Positions 10,850 through 22,300 of a DNA stretch of 64,000 nucleotides are shown here, piece after piece. The stretch is from Candidula unifasciata (Eukaryota; Mollusca; Gastropoda; Stylommatophora; Geomitridae). Position 1 is the stretch's first letter, and every line of letters starts with the position of its first letter. A program made the translations under genes and the position numbers. The stretch lies in assembly GCA_905116865.2 (NCBI GenBank), contig CAJHNH020002447.1:940698-1004697 (forward strand), given 5' to 3'. Below the pieces are notes generated by a model. It had not been told where the DNA came from. It saw only the letters and a program-made list of their open reading frames with translations, and did no database searches.

Positions 10850-11700
10850 TTCATTGTGAGGGCCATTATCTCTCCCCTCCGGACAGATCCCCGGGTACTC
10901 TCCGAATGTGATTAGTAACGGCTATGACCTCTGCAATAAGGACATATATATATTTAAAATATCCAGAAACCATGAGTTGTTAACCCTTTTGGCTCAGTAC
11001 TATGGATATCGCAACCCTTCGGCCTTGATTCCATGATAGAAACCGTAAATGTGGGAGAAATGTGGCTGTTCTGCCTACCCCGGGCGTGAACCCAGACCAC
11101 AAGGAGGTCGTCACCCGGTCGCTCCGAAGTCAGGTTTAACAAACTACGCTAGCAGGCCAGGCATCCGGACAGATACACTGGTGCTGTCCGAATGTGACTG
11201 TTAATGACTCCCATCTCCTCTGCACTCCGAACAGATCCACGGATTTTCTCTGAATGTGATTAATAAGGAAAATCCCCATGGCATTCCAGACAGAGCCACT
11301 GGTGTCCTCCTCTCCAAGTGATCAGTGAAGTCTTTCGTCTCAGCACACCAGACGCATCCACAAATTCCCAGAGTTCTCTCAGACAAGGGTACTGCCACTG
11401 AGAAATCTTCAGAGAAGGGGGTTAAAAAGGGTGGGGTGAAAAAAGGGGGTTGGGGGTTGGGGGATAGTTCCCTTATAATTTCTAGGGGCGAGGACGAGGA
11501 ACCTTAACCTTGTTCAAGTGCACAATAATAGTTTTGATTATTGTTGTTACCACTCTCAGAAGAATGTGATTAATGTGGAACGTGGTCATAGCATCACAGA
11601 CACATCTATGGGAACTGTGGACGCTCTCTGGGTCTGATTAGTGAGGAGCGTCACTATAAACTTTCCGCGGGTGAAAACCATAGGAGAAGAAGAAGAAGAC
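10850..11700. repeat. degenerate roughly 65-bp tandem repeat, interrupted by a SINE
   Basis: Diverged units with a core CACTCCGAACAGATCCACGG, then TCTCTGAATGTGATTA, recur at about 10870, 11165, 11225, 11285, 11350 and 11585. The block is split by a family B SINE at about 10955-11165. No gene is seen; the 60-codon frames here are not conserved between units. Confidence 0.6.
10955..11168 (-). mobile_element. tRNA-derived SINE family B, reverse copy 1
   Basis: This matches 41720-41930 and, in shorter form, 15650-15788. Shared blocks are TATCGCAACCCTTCGGCCTT, GATTCCATGATA and the CCCGGGCGTGAACCC block. On the minus strand the copies start GCCCGGCTCGCTAGC..., with an A-box-like TAGCATAGTTGG (clear in the 41930 copy) and a B-box-like GGGTTCACGCCC. 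That arrangement is a tRNA-like pol III promoter, so the SINE reads right to left. Confidence 0.75.
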
Positions 11701-12456
11701 ATCAGTGCAATGATATTATATTGATTCTGGTCAGAAACCGCTGGATGTTTGTTTTTTAAACAGGGACGTTTCCTTACCACCTCCCTTTATAGAGTTTTAT
11801 TCTTCTTGCTTGAACTGTTAATTTTTTTTGTTATTTTATTTTTGGAAAAGGGGGGCGGGAGGCTTTACGCTACCTGTGTCAAACACGCGAACGTTTCTAC
11901 GACTTATAAGTGCAAAAGCATAACATAACTCATTTGCATTTTCGGATGGACACAGAAGTATGACAAGGATGAGATGTCGGAGAGCTGGAGGGGTAACAAA
12001 AAGCGATACAGTTGAAAAAAAAAAAATTAGAAGAAAACTATAACTGAAACCAGCTTTACAGTTAATTAAAGAGCAATGAATGAGATCGTTTGTTCATGAC
12101 AAGAATAACCAAAAATATATTGGACATTTAACAATGAAAAAAATCGCCTAAATTGTGGAATGACAACATCCAAGAAATGCATTAAAGAAATAAAGATCAG
12201 CTTATACAACGCATTAGCAAGAACTCACAGAAGATCCCAACATGTACCGTTTCCTATTAACACTTTGACGAGGTAACTAGATGAAGATACAAAGAATCCC
12301 TGCTTAAAAACTGCTTGCTCTTTCGCATGTTCTTTCTTTAATTATAAAAAATATCCATTCGCCGCAGCCAAATTTAGTCTGCATTTGATATCTGAGCTTG
12401 AATTGCCAGGTTAGAGAAAAGCTGGCACACTAGATGTTGTCCTTTTACGGAACAAG
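11700..12456 (+). promoter_or_regulatory. eIF4E upstream region
   Basis: About 750 bp ahead of the eIF4E start codon has no other gene and no clear TATA box near the ATG. The start itself lies inside ACAAGATGGCGGAG (12453-12466), which resembles the AAGATGGCGGC type of YY1 site often found at the start of housekeeping genes. That this is the promoter is inferred from position; the transcription start cannot be seen. Confidence 0.4.
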
Positions 12457-12480
12457 ATGGCGGAGCGAGAAACGGAGAAG
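12457..12480 (+). CDS. eIF4E: eIF4E exon 1 (MAERETEK)
   Basis: Eight codons ending in phase 0 directly before GTAAAT. The short Glu-rich start is usual for animal eIF4E, whose N-terminus is poorly conserved. The choice rests on a good ATG context, correct phase to exon 2 and a total length of 217. Confidence 0.8.
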
Positions 12481-15400
12481 GTAAATTTTCTCATTCCTAT
12501 CTAACTTTAACAAGCCATGTGCCTTTGTTTAGCATGAAATAGTTCTGTTTTTTAATTCTTTTTAATTAAAATATAATACTGATTTTATTTTTAAAAATGT
12601 GTTCATTAGTTTGTTGCTAGAGTGGTTTCAAAATCGGTCGTCAAGTTTTTTGACGACTTGCGGCGTTGCGTCGTGACTCCTAAACTTTAACCCAACGGAA
12701 GCCGGAATCTTGCAAACGTAGTAATTGTCTTCAGTTTTTTTTTTTTTTAGTGACGGCATTCGTCATGGCTGTTGTCAGTCTGATGAATTATCACCACAGA
12801 GTATTTTTTTTTTTATTAAACTCTTATAATTAAATCAGAGTTAAGGGAATCAAACTATAGCCGGTAGACTTAGGAGGCCAACTTTAAAGTAACTTAAAAC
12901 GACACGAAAATTGTTGCCGGCCTGCAGCAATGCTGACAGTGTCACGAAATATTGAATGTCCACAGACAGAATTGACACCCTACTGCCTGCAGTACAAGAT
13001 AGGTGTTTTATAATGATATGATTAGCTCCTGTTTATTTGCAGCCACTCAAAGTACATTAATTAACATTCAGATGAAGTGGGAAATTCAGTTCTGTGAGTT
13101 CAACTCGTCTCATAGGTACTTTAGTCAAATTTTCAAAATGCCCTCTACACCAATAAAACCAGCACAGTTAGATAGCTGTAAACAATCTCTTTCCAACGGT
13201 ACCTCATTTAGGCTTGTGTGTCATTTCTGAGCTGAGATATGTAGGTTTTTGTGGAGATGAGATGTAGAAAGCAGCTGCTAAAACTTGTGACCCAGAAACA
13301 AGAAGTTTTCTCTGCGCACCAAACTGCGCACTTATCGTTTTGGCTTTGTTTACATTGGACTGTCATTGGACAAGATGGCAGGCAATGAGACACAGCCACT
13401 GGCTGAGCCAGCGATTGCCTGAAAAATGTCACTGTACATCTACCTAGCCACTGACAAGAAAGACATTTTATATACAAATGTAAAATTGGACGGAGAATTC
13501 AATTATAACTAGAATTACCATGTCTAGTAACAGGTAAAGCCTAAAGCCAACCCTGAAACTTATCGCTATTTTCAATCAAACTGATACTGATGTAACAGAA
13601 AAACAGAGGACGTCCGGCTGTCATAGACATGCGCTGTTAATCGGGTTCCTTCCCGCCGATTTCAGCTTTTTATAGTGGGAGAAAGTCATACCAATCGCAA
13701 AATTTCATGAGAGATTAGGACCAATCCCGAAACCCCAGCCGACATTTGCGAAGCAAGTTTCGAACGGTTTCCAGGGTAACGGAAATTGCCGAACACCGTA
13801 GTCGCTACGTCTCATCATGCATGATGATTGATCACAATCACAAGTCGTGTCACAAACATTTTATTTTTACAAACAAAATGAGCTTATTTGTCTACATACT
13901 TACTAACTGTACTGCCAAACTGAATGTCTCAAGGCATGTAAGTGGTGTGGGGCAAAAGTTACACACAGCAGGCCAGCTGCAGTGTTTATTTAAATAATAT
14001 AATATTGGGTAATTGGGAGATAAAATTAAAAGAACAGGTCAACAGGAGTTTGCAGTAATCCTCATTACTAATACTCACACATACAACCATGACATGATTT
14101 CCACCCAAAAATGTTTGCCTGAGAATTGTTTTGTTTCCTTTTAAAAACACACACACATATATATATAATTATATTATCTGAATACTGTTTTCCGTTTCCA
14201 TGAAAAAATGTTCCTTCTGCATTGCTGTTTTCCATTTTCTAAAAAAATAATAATTTTAAGGTGGTATCCTAGCGAAAGTTATTAAACCCAATAAAAACAC
14301 ATACAGGATTGCTACATAAATTCTTAACTGAAATCTGGGAGATAACAAAATACTAGCAGATTGGAGAGAAAGATATCTCATGAAACCGCTCAACAAAGGT
14401 GACCTGCAGAAGAGTAAAAACTATAGACTATTTATGATGCTGTCAGTTGCTGGACAAATATTAAGTAGGATTATTCTGGAAATATGACTATCCTCCGAAT
14501 AATGGTCCCAAATTATCGAGAACGAAAATATACCCTAACAGGGCCTCAGTCACGTGTCAGTTGCGGACTTCCGGGGACTATACCGCCACCCCTGAATATT
14601 ATAATTACTAATATTGAGTTTTGGAAGAGAACTAACCAAATTCGAGTTTGGAAAAGAGGCTGGCGTTGGATAGGAGACACATTGAGAAAACATGAGAACA
14701 ATGTAACAAGAATGTCTTGCATTGTAACCCACAGGGGCATAGAAACAGTCAGATAAAACAAAACATGAGAACAATGTAACAAGAATGTCTTTGCATTGTA
14801 ACCCCCAGAGGCATAGAAACAAAGTCAGATTAAAAAAAACATTATGGGTACTTGAGAGAAGTTAAAAGGATAGGGAGGGCATGGGCTGAGCTGCATGCAG
14901 TAGCAAAGTATAGGATGACTAGGCTGAGTTGTTTGAGGGCTCATGCTCAGCAGAGGGGGACGAGGAGAAACAAATTTACCACTGATGATTTTTTTTTTTT
15001 TTCTAAAACATATTTTCCCTTATACTTTTTTTTTTTCAAATACCTGTCTGAGTAATAATGTTGATGTGTTTAAGATTGTAAAAACAAATATTTTATGATT
15101 TACATACATTTGCATATGGATACAGACACACACACACTCAGACTTGTAGTATTTTCACAATTTAAAATGTCTCATGGCACTAAATACATGCCTAAGACAA
15201 ACTCTTTAACTCTTTCAGTCCCAGTGGGTTTAGACAGCAGGTAATAAAAAGAAGTAAAATCAGAGCATCTTGCGTTTGTTGGGCTTCCAGTTCACCTGTA
15301 AACGTACGATGCATTCCTTGGAACTGAAAGTGTTAAAATGTATTATGATTGTACAATGTTAACTTTATTCCTTGTAATTGTTTTTTGCAGCAAATGTCAA

Positions 15401-18400
15401 TTATAAGGTTAAATGATGATGACGATTACAGAGAAGAAGAGGATGGTCTGCCCGACCCAGAATTGGTCATTAAACACCCATTACAAAACTCCTGGGCCAT
15501 GTGGTTTTTCAAGAATGATAAATCCCGGGACTGGAAGGACAATCTGCGTGTGATAACAACATTTGATACAGTCGAGGATTTCTGGGGGTCAGTTGCTAAT
15601 ACCTGTGTCATCTCTCTCTTGTTAAACATTGATGTCATCTCTTGTGTATTAAAACTTTCGGCCTTGATTCATTGTAAATACCGTAAATCTGGAGAAATGT
15701 GTGGCTTTCCTGCCTACCCCCGGGATGAACCCGGACCACAATTGTCACCGGTCTCCGCGAAATACGGTTTATTGTTAGAGAGCCGGGCATCTCTCTTGTT
15801 AAACATTGATGTCATCTCTTGTGTAAAACATCAGTGTCATTCCTTGTATACTATTAAACATTGTCATCTCTTATGTTAAGCATTAGTGTCATCTCTCGTG
15901 TTAAACATTAGTAAAATCTCTCATGTTCAACATTTGTGTTATTTTTGATGTTAAAATTAGTGTCATCTCTTGTGTTAAATATTTGATCAGCAGAGCTTGT
16001 AGTGCGCCTTGAAAATGAGGTCCTTTCTTGCTCTCCTCTTTCTTCATCCACTCCCACATCCTTTGCTTTATCTTCTCTCTCCTCTCTATCCCTTCTATCC
16101 CCCCTTTTCTCTTTTTCTTTCTCTCTTTACTTTATTTACTCCTTCAGAGCTATCTTTTCCAAGTGATACAAACGTACCAACTTATTTTGTTAGTAAAAGT
16201 GCATAGTTGCAAAATAATTCATTTTGTCTTTCAGATACAATTATTCAAGGTCCGTTACATTAGAGAAAAACTTTGTTTTTGTAGAATAAGTCTTCATTGA
16301 TTTGAACAAAGTATATTCTGTTTGCAGACTGTACAACCACACACTTCCAGCCAGCAGGCTGCAGACGGGCTGTGATTACAGTGTGTTCAAGGTAAAAGTG
16401 CTTCTCAATGTTATCCCATATGCATACACTGTATGTTTTTATTGTATCAGATATGATTATTGTGCCAGATATTACTGCTATGGCCACCTTGGTCAAAAGG
16501 CGCAATATCACAGCTTTGCTTGTAAATAGGCACAGTCCAAGTTAAACAGAAATAACATGATTGTAAGAAATGGGAGGAAGAAAATGAACAAACTACTTTC
16601 GAAGGGTGAGAAACTGGTTATCAAGTGCATCTTGCTTTCTGTTCTTCCAATCATTCATCTGTCATCTGTACAGGGGGACTGCACAGATATCATAACCTGC
16701 CTGTCCTCCCCTCCAGTTTTTCCCCTTCATAATGTTGTCCATGAATTTGGTTTGTACCTTTCTTTTGTGGGTAATCAGCTCTCTTTATAAGAGAGTTTCC
16801 AGAAAAAAATGAACCCCCCCAGTCGTTTGTGACATAAAGGTTATCAGCTAAATAGAGGTTATTCCTTAAAAGTTTGAGTGCATTTTTTGGCAAAGAGCCT
16901 ACATACAAATAAGCCAGATATGTAAAACGAATGTGCACACAACTCAGGTTCTGGAATAAGGCCAAAGTCCAGAAGTGTTTGAACAACTATAACTTTCTGC
17001 CAGAGATGACATTTCTTTCCAGGTACATGTATCTTTATTATGCTCGTTGTCACAGGGCTCCCATCATTCATTTTATAAAACATCTTTGCAGCATCTACAT
17101 ATCGCTCACTGCTAAGCTGACTCCATACTTCACTTACACACTTCAGGATTAGCTGTATATAGCTCTTTAAGATTTCTTTCCCTTATCAGTTGACAAGAAG
17201 TTCTGGACCAAAACTAGTGCCCAGAAATGGGCAAACAGCCAGAACTCTCCTCAGAGTTTACAGCCGGTGAAAGTGAATAAAAAGTTTGCATAGAATGTTT
17301 TTTTTCCATCCTAGAATTTATGAGATTTAAATAATTTTGTTCCACATTATCGGATAGTGCAGTCAATTAAGCACCAATATATTTGTTCCCTGTTAGTATC
17401 AGTCATTTGTTACAAATACAAAGCTACACCGCTCAGGCCCAGTTTCTAGTTTCATTGAGAACCTAATCATTCTGACTGTAATTTCTAGTTTCTTTGGGCA
17501 CCCTATTTCTTTCAGTACAATTCCCATGAGTATTTTATTCACATGACCCATGCAGCTAATTATGTGATGTTCCTTAGCTGTGTGTCCATGACTAAGACAT
17601 CCACAGTGATTTGCTGGCTGGGTTGCTTGATTAACACAGCTGTTTATTCTCACGCTTAGCTAGAGGTCTGTCACCTCTGGAGTATTCCATAAGATGCTCC
17701 TCTATACTTGTTATAGTAAAGGTTTAAGAGTTCTATAGCTGGAGCTGTCCAGGAGATACTCCTCTTCACTAGTATGTTCTTCAGACAGATCTATCACTTC
17801 TAAAGCAGTGCAGACGATATCTGCCTCTTTACTTACTAAAGCATAGGTTTCAGAGATCCAGTTCTATTCCCTGAGGCAGTCCTACAGTTTAGAGGTGTTT
17901 TGACTTGCCTTCATTTGATGTGTACACGACCGCCTGTAAATAGTTGCTTATGGTCATGGCTGTGTATATACAGCGTGCTGACAGGTTTAACCGCGGCGAC
18001 ACGCTGTCTCCCACCTGAAAGTGCGCAGGTATTTTCTCGCAGATGAAAGTTGGCAACTCTCTTTTCTCTGAGCAGCCCTTCAAGCGTTAGGGTTACATGC
18101 AGGAATACTGACACGTCAGTGAAATTTATTGCGAAGACTAAGTCATGAAGTAAAGAGTGAGGGCGATAAAGAAACGAAGGTAACAAACACTGAAAATTAG
18201 GACACAATAAACGATAACATTGTAAAAGAACACATGACAACCTAGAATATAGGAGTTTTAGCGTTAGTGTTAAATGAGCAGCAACTAAGACTGACCCTAA
18301 ATACTCCCCCCCCCCCCTTCCCTAGAGTGTATGACTTTTTCGAGTAATCACTATGAAATCTTACGCTTGACAAGATGGGGTGAAACACCTGAATAGTGCC

Positions 18401-19236
18401 CATAGCTCTTATCACTGGTGAGGTCCAGGAGAGATTCCTGTATACTTGTGGTACAGGTTTCAGGAATATATTACTGAGACAGTCCAGGAGTTACTCCTCT
18501 ATACTTCCTGGAGTACAGATTTTATAGATTTAATACTGGACATCCTGACAACACAAAGGGAGCGGACACTCAAATGCGGATCTGAAGGTCATTGTAAAAA
18601 AAAAAAACATTGACTCCTAGGTCAACCCAGTCCTCAGTGGGCACCAGGCAAAGTCCTGGTACCGATTGGTGTATCAAATTTAGGTCTAGCCCAGTATGCC
18701 CTAAGGCGAGGAAAAGGGTACTTTATCCAGGAGATACTCCTGTATTTGTTGTAGTGAAGGTTTCATAGATGTATTACTAAAATCTGTCATTTGTTGTTAG
18801 GGTCTTACTGGTGTGATATTTTTCAGTAGAGGGGCTGTACGCATTGATTGCTTTCTAGGGGACATATGATGTGTGGCTTGTGTTGAGAAATCAGTCTTTG
18901 TGATATTCTGCAGGCTGGTATTCAACCGATGTGGGAAGATGCACAGAACAAGAAAGGTGGTCGCTGGCTGATTAACTTGAACAAAACACAGAGACAGACG
19001 CATTTAGATGATTTCTGGTTAGAAACAGTAGGTCCATTTTTATGTTTACATAATGTATAAGTTTGTGTGTGACCACGCCCTGAGGCAGACGTGCAGATGT
19101 TTTATGGTCAGAAAGGGTGGGCAAGTTTTTGTGCGCACATAACTCGCGTGTGTCTGTGCGCGGACGCTCTGAGGCAGACGTAGATAATTTCTGGTTGAAA
19201 ATAGTTTTCTTTGCGTAAAATTTGTGGTAGTGTGTA

Positions 19237-19302
<66 letters not shown>

Positions 19303-22300
19303 ATGTACACCACAGATTAGTGTGTGTGTGTATAGGAGACTGTCAGTTTCAAATTTATTTAGGGATGGGTATATCTTGATGATATAATAATTACAGAAGC
19401 ACAGTCGTTACATCAGCCACAATTGCAATGTACTGACTATGGTTAAGGGGGTTTGTTACATCAATCATTATTTGTAATCCAGTTGTATAAGATGTTTGTG
19501 ATTACCAAAAAGCTCTGAGATCGCCACTCAGCATGGATGCAGACATGAGCTACAGCAGTGCTATTCCACTATGGACCAAATTGTTAAAAATTGGGATCGT
19601 CACAAGCCAAGGGCCCAAGCTCCATCATAGAAGGAGCATGAATACAGTTAGCAGTGATCTGTGGGTCGCTTATTAGGCTTTTGCAGACTGCCAGTTGAAC
19701 AGATGTGACCCACAGGGACAATTCAAGAACAGTAGGTGTTAGCCTGCCAACCAGAAGAAAAAACACCTAAATTTTGACAACACAAAGGGAAATATAGGCT
19801 TAAAAGCTAATGCAAAAGAAACTGCTTACCTATTATAGCTTGAGGAGGGGATTGTGTGTGTGAGTCAGTCGTCTGCCTTAGCATATGTATGCATGCTAGC
19901 CTAAGTTTGTATGGTTTGTGTGCTGTCCTGTAGTGTTTGTATAGTTTATATGCTGTTATATCTGATCACTTATTCAATAGCTAATGTGTGAGCGTGTATA
20001 TTGTAGCTGTTATGTGTAAACACCTTTGTTGCAGGTATTATATGTGAACACTTAGCTCTAGCTGTTATATGTGAATATTTATTTATAGCTGTTATATGTG
20101 TATACTTAAATTATAGCTGTTGTGTGTGAACACAGGCAAAAACTGCATTTTATAAAATGAAAAACATCTTGTGCAATATATCCTTGTCATTGAGAGTTAG
20201 AAAAAGAATTCTTGCTTGCTACATACATCCAGTTTTAACATATGGATGTGAATCCTGGACAATCGGTAGGCAGGCCAAACAATTTTTAGAGGCCTCAGAG
20301 ATGTGGTTTTACAGAAGAATGCTTAGAATACCTTGGACAGCCAAAAAGAGCAACCAAGAGGTTTTAAAAGAGGCGGGAGACCGAAGACAACTTATCACTG
20401 ACATCAGAAGGAGACAGTCATCATTTTTCGGCCATGTTATGAGAAGAGGGAAAATAGAACATGTTGTGACCACTGGAAAGATCTGTGGAAGGAGGGATAG
20501 AGGAAGACAACGAGAGAAGATGCTTGACAGTCTTGTTGCATGGCATGGAGGTGTGTCGGCACACGAACTGATACATGCTGCAGGAGATCGCGGATTATGG
20601 AGAGGCATGATCGCCCACGCCAGTCGGCAAGGCACCTGATGATGATGATGTGTGTGAATACTTTTGTTGAATCTGCTATATATGAAGACTTATGTTATAG
20701 CTGTTATATGTGAAACTGTTGACACTTGTGAGAACACTTATGATGCAGCTGTTGTGTGTAAACACTTTTGTTAAAGCTGTTTTATGTGAGCACTTATGTT
20801 GCAGCTGTTGTGTCTGATTGGCGAGGGATTTGATGAGCACTCTGATGATATCTGTGGAGCCACTGTCAACATCAGACCAAAGGGAGACAAGCTGGGTCTG
20901 TGGACTCGAGATGCAACTAAGACGGAAGCCACGAAAATTATTGGGTGAGAAATTATATTATCTATGCATACATTTATTGGTAGGCTACCCATCACCAGTT
21001 ATATAGAGCATTAGTTTACTTGTAAGCTACTCATCATCTTTGATGTAAGACAAACATTTACTTATAAGTACATGTGATATAAAAATACAGTTTGGGATAT
21101 ATCTAAAAAAAAAATATTCTGACCTAACAGACTAGAGGGTGGTATTTAATCGAGAATGCCTGAATGAAGCGTGAATTTGTCATGACCAAGCTAACAATTT
21201 TTATAGCTTTTTAGGCTAGAAAACATCTTCCGTCATAGAGCATACTGAACCAATGCTTATAGCTGCAATATTTCTGCTCGATCTTATCATTTTGACTTGG
21301 TAACAGTCTCCCATGACATGGGAGAGACCAGTTGAAGCCATCTTTGAAGTTATTGTATTAGTGTGGAAGTTAACAGCATTAGCCAAGAATCATGTGGACT
21401 TTTCTGAAAGGTTTTCACTTGGGTATTAGCAGGTTATTGCGAGACCAGAGATTAGTTGCAAATTAAAATTGAGATCACATACATGCTGACTTCCACAGCA
21501 GTGGCCCTCTGAGTAACAGTTGTTTCACAAGTTTTTTTTTTCAACCTGAGTATCACTTGCTTCAAAGGCTTTGTAGTCTTTTGTGTAACATATTCAAGTG
21601 GCTGACCCCTTCTATCGACTCTATGATATACAGGTATTCAACCCATTAACCCTTTTTATGCTATCAGAGGTAGTAGACATATGGTGCTAACTGCATGTTT
21701 GATGACCTTCTTTCTCCCTTCCTTCTCCACCTGACAGTCTTTGACATAGAACCTGGTTTGTGAGGTACTGGTGGCGGATGACATAGATTTTCATGCATGT
21801 ACTTTTTATCCACAGATTAAAATTAAAAGAATCACTCAGTGTCCCATCAAAGATTGTCATTGGATTCCAGGTATGTTGGATTTCTGTTGCATGCAGCCTT
21901 GATGAACTTCTGGGTGGGACAGGGTAGAATTGTGTAATTGATTTTCTTGGCAGTGTATTTGCTGCTTTTGATAATTGGTGTGTTAGCTGTTGTCTTGGTG
22001 GCAATTGGCGTATTAAATGCTGGTTTAGAAAGACGGGTCATTTGCCACAGGGAGTATGTTAGATCTTGTGTGTTAGCTGCTGTCTTTGATAGTCTTTGTG
22101 TGACCTGCTGTTTTTGATAGTCTCCATGTGAGTAGCTGTCTTTGATAGTTGGCATATTAGCTGCTGTCCTTAAAAGTTGGTGTGTTTGCTGTTGTTTCTG
22201 ATAATCAGTATATTAGCTGCTGTCTTTGATAATCAGTGTATTAGCTGCTGTCTTTGATAATCAGTGTATTAGCTGCTGTCTTTGATAATCAGTGTATTAG

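Noticed and set aside
15588..15879. Readthrough of eIF4E exon 2 as a truncated isoform
   Set aside because: The open frame past the donor crosses a minisatellite and a SINE; the next exon joins in phase without it.
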